A stretch of DNA of 27,228 nucleotides from an uncultured Collinsella sp. (GCA_900547835.1 URIJ01000007.1:1-27228), one strand, 5' to 3'; shown: positions 1 to 7,797, counted from the stretch's first letter. Numbers and translations: made by a program. Notes: generated from the sequence alone by a model not told the origin.

Positions 1-93
1 TTTCTATTGCTGCGCTTTAGTATAGACGCGACGGTGTTCGTTCGTGTTTTTGAACAGGTTGTTCGATAATTTCGGCGGCGCCATTCAGTAGAC

Positions 94-150
94 GGCATTT
101 GGGGACGTTCCTTATGTGCCGGCACTTTGGGAACGTCCCTAAGTGCCGGC
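94..150. repeat. Palindromic repeat, family C, copy 1
   Basis: GCCGGCACTT (118-127) pairs perfectly with AAGTGCCGGC (141-150). GGGA and TCCC extend the stem after one T-T mismatch, leaving a 3-nt ACG loop. The 31 bases at 94-124 recur at 12866-12896 with 28 of 31 matches. The form suggests a REP-like intergenic element; that class is an inference. Confidence 0.6.
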
Positions 151-182
151 ATCCGGGGTCGCTCCTTGGTTGTTGCCTGTTC

Positions 183-203
183 AAGAGTGTCCCTAACGAC
201 TAG
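183..203 (+). repeat. 21-nt repeat unit, family D, copy 1
   Basis: The unit reads AAGAGTGTCC followed by CTAACGACTAG. Two relatives lie in tandem upstream of rho at 19502-19522 and 19529-19549. All three share the pattern AAGAG-Y-G-Y-YCC...GACTA. Function is unknown; it may be an end fragment of a larger mobile repeat. Confidence 0.45.
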
Positions 204-252
204 GCCGCTTGCGTGCGATTTTTGACCGTTGGGCGGGCGCTTCGCCGTTGCC

Positions 253-268
253 GCAAAAACGTTTTTGC
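253..268. promoter_or_regulatory. 16-bp perfect palindrome, candidate operator for pckA
   Basis: The sequence is GCAAAAACGTTTTTGC, a perfect inverted repeat centred on CG and about 75 bases before the pckA start codon. A-rich and T-rich arms around a central CG are typical of operators for LacI/CcpA-family regulators. That PEPCK would be controlled by carbon source makes this attractive, but the regulator is inferred. The palindrome itself is certain. Confidence 0.45.
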
Positions 269-342
269 ATATCGGGTACAACGGGCTTTACGTGAGTAAA
301 GTGCGCGCCGCGTCCACGTGTCGCGCTTTTAAAGGAGGCCCC

Positions 343-2013
343 ATGCCTGGTGTTACCCCTGCAGAAGTTCTGTCCAACTTTGGCATTACGCTGGTCGAAG
401 ATCCTGCCGAGAACCAGCCCCGCCTGCTGGTCGACCTGCCGGCAGCCGAGCTCGTCGAGCACGCCATCCGTCGCAACGAAGGTCGTATGGCCTCCAACGG
501 CGCGCTGGTGATCGAGACGGGGGAGCGCACTGGCCGCTCGCCTAATGACCGCTTTATCGTTGACACCCCCGATGTTCACGACAAGATTGCCTGGGGTGCC
601 GTCAACCGCCCGCTGTCTGTCGAGAGCTACGAGGCCATCAAGGCCGGCATCGTCGACTATCTCAACGAGCGCGACGTGTTCGTCACTCGCGGTATGGCCG
701 GTGCCGACCGCAACCATACGCGTCGTCTGCTTGTCGCCTGCGAGCGTGCCAGCCAGGCGCTCTTTATTAAGCAGATGCTCGCCCGCCCGCTTGCCCGTGA
801 AATCGCACGCACCGGCGAGCCGGACTTCTGCGTGCTCGCCGCGCCGGGCTACCAGTGCGATCCCGCCATCAAGGGCCTCAACTCCAGCGCCGCCGTGGTC
901 ATTAACTTCCAGGAGCGCGTGATTCTGGTTGCGGGTACCGGCTACTCCGGCGAGATCAAAAAGTCCATCTTCAGCGTCATGAATTACCTGCTGCCCGTCG
1001 AGGACGACGTGCTGCCCATGCACTGCTCGGCCAGCATGGATCCCGTCACGCACGAGACCGCGGTGTTCTTTGGCCTGTCGGGCACCGGCAAGACCACGCT
1101 TTCGGCCAACCCCACGCGGCTGCTGATCGGCGACGACGAGCACGGTTGGTCCGACATGGGCATCTTCAACATCGAGGGTGGCTGCTACGCCAAATGCGAG
1201 GGCCTGGACGCGTTCCACGAGCCCGAGATCTTCAACGCTGTCCGCTTTGGCGCGATCTGCGAAAACGTGGTGCTCGACGAGAACCGCAAGCCCAACTACG
1301 ATGACATCTCGATTACGCACAACACGCGCGTGGCCTATCCCGTGGAGCACATTCCTAACGCGTGGACTAAGGGCATGGGCACCACTCCGAGTGTCGTGCT
1401 GTTCCTGACTTGCGACGCTTTTGGCGCGCTGCCGCCCATCTCGCGTCTGACGGCCGACGCCGCCATGTACCACTTTGTGACGGGCTTTACGGCTAAGATT
1501 CCCGGCACCGAGGTCGGCGTCACCGAGCCCACGCCCACGTTCTCTTCGCTGTTCGGCGAGCCGTTTATGCCACTCGACCCCATGGTTTACGCCAAGATGC
1601 TCGGCGAGCGCATTGCCGACGGCCGCACGCGTGTGTACCTGGTCAACACCGGCTGGATCGGCGGCGGCTACGGCGTGGGCCATCGCATCGAGCTTGCCTA
1701 CACGCGCGCCCTGGTGGCCCGCGCCCTCGACGGTACCATCGAGGACAGCGAGTTCGTGCACGACGACATCTTTAACGTCGACATTCCCACAACGTGCCAC
1801 GGTGTGCCCGACGGCATCCTGGTGCCGCGCCAGTACTGGCAGAGCACCGCTCGTTACGACGAGGCTGCACACAACCTGGCCGTGATGTTCGAGGAGAACT
1901 TCGAGAAGAAGTACTCGCACCTGCCCGAGTCCGTCAAAGCCGCCGGCCCGCACGCCCAGGTGTCCGCCGAGGCCCGTCATCGCGGCCGCGGCCTGCTGGG
2001 GCTCCGCCACTAG
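343..2013 (+). CDS. pckA: Phosphoenolpyruvate carboxykinase (ATP)
   Basis: This enzyme interconverts oxaloacetate plus ATP and phosphoenolpyruvate, CO2 and ADP in the cytosol. It serves gluconeogenesis or, in fermenting anaerobes, PEP carboxylation. The start chosen gives 556 residues, close to the usual 530-550 of the ATP-dependent family, and is preceded by AAAGGAGG about 5 bases upstream. The kinase P-loop GLSGTGKTTLS is at residues 244-254, and the family segment RTGRSPNDRFIV lies near residue 60. The gene stands alone: a 16-bp palindrome precedes it and a family A hairpin follows the stop codon. An upstream extension of the frame lacks a ribosome binding site and was rejected. I see no missing catalytic segment. 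Confidence 0.96.
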   Translation: MPGVTPAEVLSNFGITLVEDPAENQPRLLVDLPAAELVEHAIRRNEGRMASNGALVIETGERTGRSPNDRFIVDTPDVHDKIAWGAVNRPLSVESYEAIKAGIVDYLNERDVFVTRGMAGADRNHTRRLLVACERASQALFIKQMLARPLAREIARTGEPDFCVLAAPGYQCDPAIKGLNSSAAVVINFQERVILVAGTGYSGEIKKSIFSVMNYLLPVEDDVLPMHCSASMDPVTHETAVFFGLSGTGKTTLSANPTRLLIGDDEHGWSDMGIFNIEGGCYAKCEGLDAFHEPEIFNAVRFGAICENVVLDENRKPNYDDISITHNTRVAYPVEHIPNAWTKGMGTTPSVVLFLTCDAFGALPPISRLTADAAMYHFVTGFTAKIPGTEVGVTEPTPTFSSLFGEPFMPLDPMVYAKMLGERIADGRTRVYLVNTGWIGGGYGVGHRIELAYTRALVARALDGTIEDSEFVHDDIFNVDIPTTCHGVPDGILVPRQYWQSTARYDEAAHNLAVMFEENFEKKYSHLPESVKAAGPHAQVSAEARHRGRGLLGLRH

Positions 2014-2030
2014 CGTCGCCTCGAGTCCAT

Positions 2031-2067
2031 ATCCACCACAAAGGGTACAGGCACCTTTGTGGTGGTT
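2031..2067. repeat. Family A hairpin repeat, copy 1 (terminator-like)
   Basis: CCACCACAAAGG (2033-2044) pairs with CCTTTGTGGTGG (2054-2065) around the 9-nt loop GTACAGGCA, followed by TTTTG. It sits 17 bases after the pckA stop and could act as its intrinsic terminator. The loop has the same orientation as copy 3 and is opposite to the other copies. Confidence 0.8.
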
Positions 2068-2096
2068 TTGCTCACGTGGATGACTCGGGTTACAAT
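2068..2096 (+). promoter_or_regulatory. Candidate sigma-70-type promoter for the B3/4-domain gene
   Basis: TTGCTC (2068-2073) and TACAAT (2091-2096) are separated by exactly 17 bases. The -35 box directly abuts the right arm of the family A hairpin. A small GTCCCC/GGGGAC hairpin (2111-2132) follows in the leader. Assignment rests on sequence match only. Confidence 0.45.
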
Positions 2097-2238
2097 ACGC
2101 CTGACATATCGTCCCCTTCTCCGGATGGGGACAGCGTAAGCGTTCTTGTGACGGCACCGTAGGACTTTGAAGGTGGTCGTTGTAAGGGCGCTTTTTGTTT
2201 AGGCGCTCGCGTTGGCGCGAATCGTGAAGGGAGCATGT

Positions 2239-2958
2239 GTGAAGAGCTTTATTGCCGAGGATTCATTCTGGGAGCTGTTTCCGCAGGCAGCGGTCGGTGT
2301 TGTGGTCGTGGAGGGCATGAAGCCCACGGCTCAGATTCCTCAAGAGGACGTGGATGCGATTGCGGCGTTGCTCGACCGCGCCAATATCGATGCGGAGCGT
2401 CATCTGACCAGCGATACTATCAGCGAGAACGCACCGGTCAAGGCATGGCGCGAGGCCTATCGTCTGTTCAAGACCAAAAAGGGCGCGCGTTGCTCAATCG
2501 AGAACCTGCTCAAACGCGTGCTCAAAGGCAAGCCGGTGGGCCACATTGCGCCCGCGGTGGACATCTACAACACGGTGTCGTTGACCTACGCGCTGCCCGT
2601 CGGAGGCGAGGACCTACATGCGATCGAGGGAGACCTTCGCCTGAAGGTGACCGACGGTGGCGATGCGTTCTGGCCGCTTGGCGAGGAGGCGGACGATCCG
2701 ACGCTGCCCGGCGAGCTCGCCTACATCGATGATGCGGGCGCCGTGTGCCGCTGCTGGAACTGGCGCGACGGCGTTCGAACGGCGCTGTCCGATGATTCGG
2801 CCGATGCGTTCCTGGCGATTGAGTGCGTGGAGCCCGAGCGGATGGGGGATTGCCAGGCTGCCGTTGATCGTCTCGCCGAGTTGCTCGAGCGTTATCTGGG
2901 CGCTACGGTTGTCGTTAAGACGCTTGTGACCCGCGACAATCCCTGCGTGGAGCTGTAG
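2239..2958 (+). CDS. Free-standing B3/B4 (PheRS editing-like) domain protein
   Basis: The protein resembles the B3/B4 domain of the phenylalanyl-tRNA synthetase beta chain, which in the synthetase hydrolyses mischarged Tyr-tRNA(Phe). Free-standing versions are common, and their job is mostly unproven. Recognisable features are the REAYR..K segment, the conserved SIENLLKRVLKG helix and the following HIAPAVDIYNTVSL stretch. GTG at 2239 was chosen because AAGGGAG lies 5 bases upstream; this gives 239 residues, as usual for the family. An in-frame TTG at 2212 has no ribosome binding site. It stands between two family A hairpins and so is probably transcribed alone. A tRNA-editing role is inferred from the fold. 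Confidence 0.8.
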   Translation: MKSFIAEDSFWELFPQAAVGVVVVEGMKPTAQIPQEDVDAIAALLDRANIDAERHLTSDTISENAPVKAWREAYRLFKTKKGARCSIENLLKRVLKGKPVGHIAPAVDIYNTVSLTYALPVGGEDLHAIEGDLRLKVTDGGDAFWPLGEEADDPTLPGELAYIDDAGAVCRCWNWRDGVRTALSDDSADAFLAIECVEPERMGDCQAAVDRLAELLERYLGATVVVKTLVTRDNPCVEL

Positions 2959-2987
2959 CGACGCCTGCGGATCATGTTCGCCGGCCC

Positions 2988-3026
2988 AAACCACCACAAA
3001 GGTGCCTGTCCCCTTTGTGGTGGTTT
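2988..3026. repeat. Family A hairpin repeat, copy 2 (terminator-like)
   Basis: AAACCACCACAAAGG (2988-3002) pairs perfectly over 15 bp with the arm at 3012-3026 around the loop TGCCTGTCC, and is followed by more T residues. It lies 29 bases after the B3/4 gene stop, so a terminator role is plausible. Confidence 0.85.
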
Positions 3027-3080
3027 TTATGTTGATGGGTTAACAAATAGGGCGTGCAGGGCTGCCGGCCGTTAAGTACG

Positions 3081-3102
3081 GCTAAGATGTTTACCCGTTA
3101 GC
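3081..3102. promoter_or_regulatory. Candidate operator upstream of the MarR gene
   Basis: An inverted repeat GCTAA-N12-TTAGC lies 30 bases before the marR start. A second palindrome, CCGT-TAAGT-ACGG, is at 3070-3082. MarR proteins often repress their own promoters through such sites. I found no good -35/-10 pair here, so this is weak. Confidence 0.25.
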
Positions 3103-3131
3103 ATTATGCAAGCGAAAGGCGGTCGTCTCCC

Positions 3132-3581
3132 ATGCAGCAGAGCGACGAGACACGTTTCGAGGACTTTGTCGGACTGATCAGCGGACTCTACAAGGAGATC
3201 CAGCGCATTAAGACGTCTGAGGGCGCAAGGCTGGGCCTCAAGGGCTCCGACGTTATGTGCCTGTACTATCTTGAGCGCAGCAAGGACGGCCTGACTGGCG
3301 CCGACCTGGCTCGCATGGCAGGCGTGACCCGCGCCGCCGTCTCGCGTACGCTCGCGCATCTGGAGGAGGGCGGCTACGTCGAAGTCGATGATTCGGGCGA
3401 TGCCGCCGTTAAGTATCGTGCTCCGGTTCGCCTGACCGCTCTGGGCGGCGAGAGCATGAGCGAGGCGGACCGCATCATTCGCGAGGTGCTCGATACCACC
3501 GGTAAGGCTATGGGTGTGGAGCAGCGCGAGCAGATGTATGCATCGCTGCGTACGATTCTCGACACCCTGCGCGAGATCTAA
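3132..3581 (+). CDS. MarR-family transcriptional regulator
   Basis: A 149-residue winged helix-turn-helix DNA-binding protein, typical of MarR dimers in length. The helix-turn-helix region is about residues 55-85, with LTGADLARMAGV followed by the recognition helix TRAAVSRTLAHLEEGGYV. The wing around residues 88-105 is rich in acidic residues and Asp-Gly turns. N- and C-terminal helices would form the dimer interface. The ribosome binding site is weak: GAAAGG lies about 12 bases upstream of the ATG. The next gene downstream encodes a DegV protein on the same strand about 120 bases away, so co-regulation is possible but not shown. The ligand cannot be told from the sequence. Confidence 0.9.
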   Translation: MQQSDETRFEDFVGLISGLYKEIQRIKTSEGARLGLKGSDVMCLYYLERSKDGLTGADLARMAGVTRAAVSRTLAHLEEGGYVEVDDSGDAAVKYRAPVRLTALGGESMSEADRIIREVLDTTGKAMGVEQREQMYASLRTILDTLREI

Positions 3582-3700
3582 GGCCGCCAAGGCATTTGCT
3601 TCCCATTAACAACTGCATAGTCCCGTTTGAGTGCGTATGCCGTGCCGGGGCATTGCTGTCAAAATTCCCCGCGAGAGGTCCGCGAAAGAAAGGATTCGCT

Positions 3701-4555
3701 ATGTCCATTCGTATTATTACCGATTCCGCGAGCGATATGTCGCCGGCTGAGCACCCCGCTCTGCGTGTTCTGCCGCTGTCCGTCACCTTTGGCACCGATG
3801 TGTACATGGATGGCGTCGACATCGATCACCAGCGCTTTTACGAGATGCTCGTGGAGCGCGATGAGCTGCCCAAGACCGGCCAGGTCAACCCGTACGCGTT
3901 TTCGCAGGCTATTGCCGAGGCGCGTGATGCCGGCGATGAGGCTGTGATTATTACCGTGGGCGCTAAGCTTTCGGGCACCAATCAGAGTGCCCGTACCGCA
4001 CTTGCCGAGGCGCCGGGCGGCGACGTGTACGTGGTGGATAGCAACAGCGTCACTCTGGGTGAGCGTGTCCTGGTCGAGTATGCCCTGCGCCTGGTGGACG
4101 AGGGCCGTAGTGCGGCCCAGATCGCGGCGGCCGTCGAGGCCGTCCGTGACCGCGTGGTCGTCATCGGCCTGCTCGAGACGCTGGAGTACCTGGTTCGCGG
4201 CGGTCGTCTGTCTGCTGCGGCCGGCGCCGTGGGCACGCTGCTCAACGTAAAGCCTGTGGTGGCTGTCGAGGACGGTCTGATCGTGCAGCTGGGCAAGGCG
4301 CGCGGTTCCAAGAACGGACGTAACCTGCTCAACCAGAAGGTCGAAAAGGCGGGCGGCATCGACTTTTCCATGCCGCTGGCGCTCGGCTATACGGGCCTTT
4401 CGGATGCGGTGCTCAAGAAGTATATCGAGGACAGCGCGGCACTGTGGGCTGGCCACACCGAGGGCGAACTGCCCGTTCACACCATCGGCGCCACCATCGG
4501 CACCCATGTAGGCCCCGGCGCCGTAGCCGTAGCCTTCTTCCAGCCCGTTAACTAG
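3701..4555 (+). CDS. DegV-family fatty-acid-binding protein
   Basis: DegV proteins bind a fatty acid in a cleft between two domains. In several Gram-positive bacteria they act as FakB, presenting the acid to the kinase FakA for phosphorylation. The protein has the family's opening IITDSASDMS, the central TGQVNPYAF segment, the ligand-binding GAKLSGTNQSA stretch and RGGRLS near residue 166. The start at 3701 gives 284 residues, normal for the family, with AGAAAGGA about 7 bases upstream. The longer frame from 3596 has no ribosome binding site. No fakA gene is nearby, so the partner must be encoded elsewhere. A family A hairpin follows the stop codon. Confidence 0.93.
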   Translation: MSIRIITDSASDMSPAEHPALRVLPLSVTFGTDVYMDGVDIDHQRFYEMLVERDELPKTGQVNPYAFSQAIAEARDAGDEAVIITVGAKLSGTNQSARTALAEAPGGDVYVVDSNSVTLGERVLVEYALRLVDEGRSAAQIAAAVEAVRDRVVVIGLLETLEYLVRGGRLSAAAGAVGTLLNVKPVVAVEDGLIVQLGKARGSKNGRNLLNQKVEKAGGIDFSMPLALGYTGLSDAVLKKYIEDSAALWAGHTEGELPVHTIGATIGTHVGPGAVAVAFFQPVN

Positions 4556-4566
4556 CCCACCTGCCA

Positions 4567-4605
4567 AAACCACCACAAAGGGGACAGGCACCTTTGTGGT
4601 GGTTT
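4567..4605. repeat. Family A hairpin repeat, copy 3 (terminator-like)
   Basis: AAACCACCACAAAGG (4567-4581) pairs perfectly with the arm at 4591-4605 around the loop GGACAGGCA. The loop is the reverse complement of that in copies 2, 5 and 6, so this copy is inverted relative to them. It lies between the degV stop and the MGMT-like start, only 30 bases before that ATG. Confidence 0.85.
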
Positions 4606-4634
4606 ATGCTATTCCGGGTGGAAGGGAGCGAGCA

Positions 4635-4955
4635 ATGGCGTCTGAGGGCTTTTTTGAACGGGTGTACGAGGTGGTCGAGCAGATCCCCGAGGGGATGGTC
4701 GCCACGTATGGTCAGGTGGCGCTGCTTGCTGGACGTCCACGAAGTGCGCGGTACGTGGGGTATGCCCTGCATGGCAATCCGCGCCCCGGCGAGATTCCCT
4801 GTCACCGCGTGGTGTTTGCCGATGGCCGCATATGCGATGGTTTTGCTTTTGGCGGTCCCGATGCTCAACGTGAGCTTTTGCTAGGGGAGGGTGTGGCGTT
4901 TAAGGACGACATGCACGTCGACTTGGCCGCCTGTCGCTGGCCTGCAGGGCTCTAG
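4635..4955 (+). CDS. Short MGMT/Ada C-terminal-domain DNA repair protein
   Basis: The 106-residue protein is the DNA-binding and methyl-acceptor domain of O6-alkylguanine-DNA alkyltransferases, without their N-terminal domain. Helix-turn-helix features are VATYGQVALLAG and the segment RYVGYALHGNP. The acceptor motif IPCHRVV is intact near residue 55, so the reactive cysteine is present. Alkyltransferase-like (ATL) proteins of similar length usually have Trp in place of that Cys. It may therefore be an active minimal transferase or a catalytically altered ATL relative. The start at 4635 follows GAAGGGAG. The C-terminus after the motif is short and divergent. A family A hairpin lies on each side. 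Confidence 0.85.
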   Translation: MASEGFFERVYEVVEQIPEGMVATYGQVALLAGRPRSARYVGYALHGNPRPGEIPCHRVVFADGRICDGFAFGGPDAQRELLLGEGVAFKDDMHVDLAACRWPAGL

Positions 4956-4972
4956 CGGCTCTGCCGTGGCTT

Positions 4973-5011
4973 AAACCACCACAAAGGTGCCTATTCCCTT
5001 TGTGGTGGTTT
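4973..5011. repeat. Family A hairpin repeat, copy 4 (terminator-like)
   Basis: AAACCACCACAAAGG (4973-4987) pairs perfectly with 4997-5011. The loop TGCCTATTC is the most divergent of the six, while the stem is unchanged. It follows the stop of the MGMT-like gene by 18 bases and is followed by a T run. Confidence 0.85.
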
Positions 5012-5146
5012 TGGCAGGTTTACCGAGGTTAACTTATGGAGAAGGTATGGCGGCGCGGTTTGTCGCAGCAAAGTAAACCACGGTGAACTATATTGTTTTC
5101 AGCAACGGAGCAGGCAATAGGCGATGAAAAAGCCTGCCCTGTTGAG

Positions 5147-5261
5147 TTTGATTCGCATCCCTCCCCTCTGTGCGATTCAACGGTGTACTTCGGGAACAGG
5201 CCCGCTGGCAACTATCTGCCAGCGGGCCTGTTCCTGTTTCGGTGAGGATTCAGCCTCACCG
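5147..5261. other. Cluster of three hairpins between convergent genes
   Basis: The gap from 4956 to 5286 has no gene. It holds TTGATTCGCA (5147-5156) pairing with TGCGATTCAA (5171-5180) with one mismatch; an 18-bp perfect hairpin GGAACAGGCCCGCTGGCA (5193-5210 with 5217-5234); and an 8-bp perfect hairpin CGGTGAGG/CCTCACCG (5240-5261). The last two lie just past the trpS stop and may end trpS transcription, but neither is followed by a proper T run on either strand. A small structured RNA is an alternative. Confidence 0.5.
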
Positions 5262-5286
5262 TCTATGTTGTGCGAAGGCGCTTTGC

Positions 5287-6336
5287 CTAGTACACCATGC
5301 CCATGGCGTCCTGAACCTCTGCCAGGGTCTGCTCGGCGATCTCGTTGGCGCGACGGTTGCCCTCGTGCAGCACGTCCTTCACATAGTCCAGATCGTTCTC
5401 GTAGCGCTGGCGACGCTCGCGGATCGGTGCGAAGTACTCGTTGACGGCCTCGGTCACGTACTTCTTGAGCTGGCCGGAGCCGCCCATGCCAATCTCCTCG
5501 GCAATCTCGACCTCGGAACGGCCGGTGCAGATGGCGGCGGTTGAAAGCAGGCCGGACACGCCGGGGCGATTCTCGGGATCGAACGTGATCATGCGCTCGG
5601 AGTCGGTCTGGCTCTTCTTGATGCGCTTGGCCGTCTCCTCGGCGGTCATCGAGATGTTAATGGCGTTGCCGTAGCTCTTGCTCATCTTGCGCCCGTCCAG
5701 GCCGGGCAGCAGCGGGGTCTCGGACAGCAGCGCGTCGACCTCGGGGAACACCTTGCCGTAACGGTTGTTAAAGCGGCGGGCGATGGTGCGGGTGAGCTCG
5801 ATGTGCGGCAGCTGGTCACGACCGACGGGCACCACGTTGCCCTTGCAGAACAGAATGTCGCAGGCCTGATGTACCGGGTAGGTGAGCAGAAGGCCGGTGA
5901 GCTCGTGGCCCGAGGCCTCCATCTCGGCCTTTACCGTGGGGTTGCGCGCCAGCTCGGCCTCGGAGACCAGCGACAGGAACGGCAGGATGAGCTGGTTTGC
6001 GGCGGGTACGGCGGAGTGCGCGTAGATCATGGTCTTGTCGGGGTCGATGCCGCAGGCAAGGTAGTCCATGACCATGTTGTACACGTTGTCCTGGATGTGC
6101 TCGGTCGTGTCGCGGTCAGTGATGACCTGGTAGTCGGCGATGAGCACGTTGGTCTTGGCGCCCATGTTCTGCAGCTCAACACGGCCCTTGAGGGTGCCGA
6201 AGTAGTGACCCAGGTGCAGACGGCCGGTGGGGCGGTCGCCGGTGAGCATGGTGAACTTCTCGGGCGTTTTGGCCAGGCCCTCGCGAATGGCGTTGCTCTT
6301 TTGCAGCGCGACTTCGTAGCTGTTCTCGTTTGGCAT
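5287..6336 (-). CDS. trpS: Tryptophanyl-tRNA synthetase
   Basis: A class I aminoacyl-tRNA synthetase that charges tRNA(Trp) in the cytosol. The 349 residues match the family. The HIGH-type motif appears as GRLHLGHYFG (residues 38-47) and the KMSKS loop is exact at 217-221 within GRKMSKSYGNA. The segment YPVHQACDIL and the following VPVGRDQLPHIE are typical of TrpS. The start at 6336 was chosen because TAGGAGC lies 6 bases upstream; an in-frame start 30 bases earlier lacks such a site. No T-box or trp attenuator-like structure is visible in the short upstream region. The convergent MGMT-like gene lies downstream, separated by the hairpin cluster. Confidence 0.97.
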   Translation of the reverse strand: MPNENSYEVALQKSNAIREGLAKTPEKFTMLTGDRPTGRLHLGHYFGTLKGRVELQNMGAKTNVLIADYQVITDRDTTEHIQDNVYNMVMDYLACGIDPDKTMIYAHSAVPAANQLILPFLSLVSEAELARNPTVKAEMEASGHELTGLLLTYPVHQACDILFCKGNVVPVGRDQLPHIELTRTIARRFNNRYGKVFPEVDALLSETPLLPGLDGRKMSKSYGNAINISMTAEETAKRIKKSQTDSERMITFDPENRPGVSGLLSTAAICTGRSEVEIAEEIGMGGSGQLKKYVTEAVNEYFAPIRERRQRYENDLDYVKDVLHEGNRRANEIAEQTLAEVQDAMGMVY

Positions 6337-6497
6337 GATTGCTCCTAACGTATGTTCATGGGTCAAGATGATAACGCGTTTATTGGAGGGTCGGGGCGTA
6401 AGTACGCGAGGGGCGGGAGAGCGGCGGCATGTGCGATGGGCGCGGCGTGGCTGCGCGTTTGGCCGGCGGCGCCTGGGCGCATCCTCGGCAGCTTACC

Positions 6498-7697
6498 CTA
6501 GCGCCTGTGGTGGCGCTCCTCCCTGCGTTCTTCTGCCGCCTGCTCCTCCTGCTTAAAGGCGGGATCGTCGGGGGTGACGAGCTCGTCCTCGTGCGTGCGC
6601 TTGTTGTAATGGTGGCGCAGCACGGGCTCAAACAGGTGCAGGTGCTTGGCAAAGGCCGCCGAGCCAATGGCGAGTACGGTAAAGATGAGCACGCGCATGG
6701 GCACCTCGACCTGGTTAATCGCGGCGGCGCCGGCCGAAAGCATGATGCACCAGGCATAGATGAGCAGCACGGCCTGTTTTTGGTTGTAGCCTTCTTGGAT
6801 TAGGCGGTGGTGGATGTGGCCCTTGTCGGCCTGCCCGATGCTAATGTGGGCGCGCTTGCGGCGCACGATGGCGCTAAACGTGTCGATGATGGGCACGCCG
6901 GCAACGATGAGCGGGATGATAAGCGAGGTGAGCGCGGCGGTGCGGCTCACGTTGAGCAGCGAGATGGAGCCCAGTGCAAAGCCCAGAAGCAGCGACCCCG
7001 AGTCGCCCAAGAAGATGCTTGCGGGGTTGAAGTTGTAGCGCAAAAAGGCCAGGCAAGCGCCAAAGAGCGCAATGGAGAGCGCGGCGGCGTCGATGCGGCC
7101 CGAGAGAACGGCCATCGAAAACATGGTGAACGAGGCGATGCCGCAGATGCCCGTGGCCAAGCCGTCGAGGCCGTCGATGAGGTTAATGATGTTGGTGAAT
7201 GCCACCAGATAGATTACGGTGATGGGGTAGGCGAGCCATCCGAGTATGATCTCGCCGGGGGCAAACGGGTTGACGATGACGCCGATCCGCAGGCCGCCGA
7301 TACAGGCGATAAGCGCGGCGAGGACCTGTCCGGCCAGCTTTTGCTTGGGCTTGAGCTGGAAGACGTCGTCGATAGCGCCGGTCGCAAAGATGACGGTAAA
7401 GGAGAGCGCCAGCATGGGATAGCTAATGTGAAGGCGCGGGTGCGGCACCAGGACGGGTGGCCAGCCTAGGTACCAGGTGCCTAGGATTTGCACAATGCAG
7501 GCAACGACCAGGCCCAAAAACACCGCCGTTCCGCCCAAACGCGGGATGGGCTTGGTGTTGATGCGGCGCTTAGAAGGATAGTCGACGGCATCGAGTTTAA
7601 TTGCCAAGCGCTTGACCAGGGGCACCGCGAGGAAGGTCGTGATAAAAGCCGCCGCTGCCACGCATAGGTACGGTATGTAGCTCGGGGATGAAGCCAT
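6498..7697 (-). CDS. WecA/TagO-type polyprenyl-phosphate sugar-1-phosphate transferase
   Basis: A membrane enzyme of the MraY/WecA family that moves an N-acetylhexosamine-1-phosphate from a UDP-sugar to undecaprenyl phosphate, the first step of wall or surface polymer synthesis. The 399 residues hold about ten hydrophobic segments. Family motifs are in order: the Asp pair GAIDD (D110, D111), NLIDGLDGLA (172-181), GDSGS (231-235) and the cytoplasmic HIHHRL (294-299) typical of WecA/TagO rather than MraY. The tail after residue 375 is charged, with Glu/Arg/His-rich repeats. The start at 7697 puts the first membrane segment at the usual place, but no strong ribosome binding site is visible; starts further upstream add atypical sequence. 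The exact sugar cannot be told. Confidence 0.9.
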   Translation of the reverse strand: MASSPSYIPYLCVAAAAFITTFLAVPLVKRLAIKLDAVDYPSKRRINTKPIPRLGGTAVFLGLVVACIVQILGTWYLGWPPVLVPHPRLHISYPMLALSFTVIFATGAIDDVFQLKPKQKLAGQVLAALIACIGGLRIGVIVNPFAPGEIILGWLAYPITVIYLVAFTNIINLIDGLDGLATGICGIASFTMFSMAVLSGRIDAAALSIALFGACLAFLRYNFNPASIFLGDSGSLLLGFALGSISLLNVSRTAALTSLIIPLIVAGVPIIDTFSAIVRRKRAHISIGQADKGHIHHRLIQEGYNQKQAVLLIYAWCIMLSAGAAAINQVEVPMRVLIFTVLAIGSAAFAKHLHLFEPVLRHHYNKRTHEDELVTPDDPAFKQEEQAAEERREERHHRR

Positions 7698-7767
7698 GAA
7701 TCTAAAAACCGCCAAGCGTCGAAGGAAAAGGTCAAAGGTTGCTAAGCGCAAAGGGCATAGCCGAACC

Positions 7768-7797
7768 ATAATACTCGACCAAGGGGGGTGCATGTAA
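7768..7797 (-). promoter_or_regulatory. Candidate promoter for the WecA/TagO-type gene
   Basis: On the minus strand TTACAT (7797-7792) and TATTAT (7773-7768) are 18 bases apart. A transcript starting near 7761 would have a leader of about 63 bases before the chosen start. The match is fair and the call rests on sequence alone. Confidence 0.35.

Larger units (their letters stand above)
1..342. other. Intergenic region upstream of pckA
   Basis: I see no credible gene in this stretch. It holds a palindromic repeat (94-150), a 21-nt repeat unit (183-203) and a 16-bp perfect palindrome (253-268), each listed separately. A short inverted repeat TTTAC-GTGA-GTAAA lies at 287-300. A possible but weak promoter is TTGCAT at 265-270 with a poor -10 near 287-293. 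An open frame runs upstream of the pckA start on the same strand, but it has no ribosome binding site and does not resemble PEPCK. Confidence 0.6.

Noticed and set aside
193..2157. Long open frame on the minus strand opposite pckA
   Set aside because: It is the antisense shadow of a clear PEPCK gene, with a composition driven by the GC-rich third codon positions of the real gene and no recognisable domain.
2031..5011. CRISPR array made from the repeated hairpins
   Set aside because: Copies are hundreds to thousands of bases apart with genes between, vary in orientation, and no cas genes are present.
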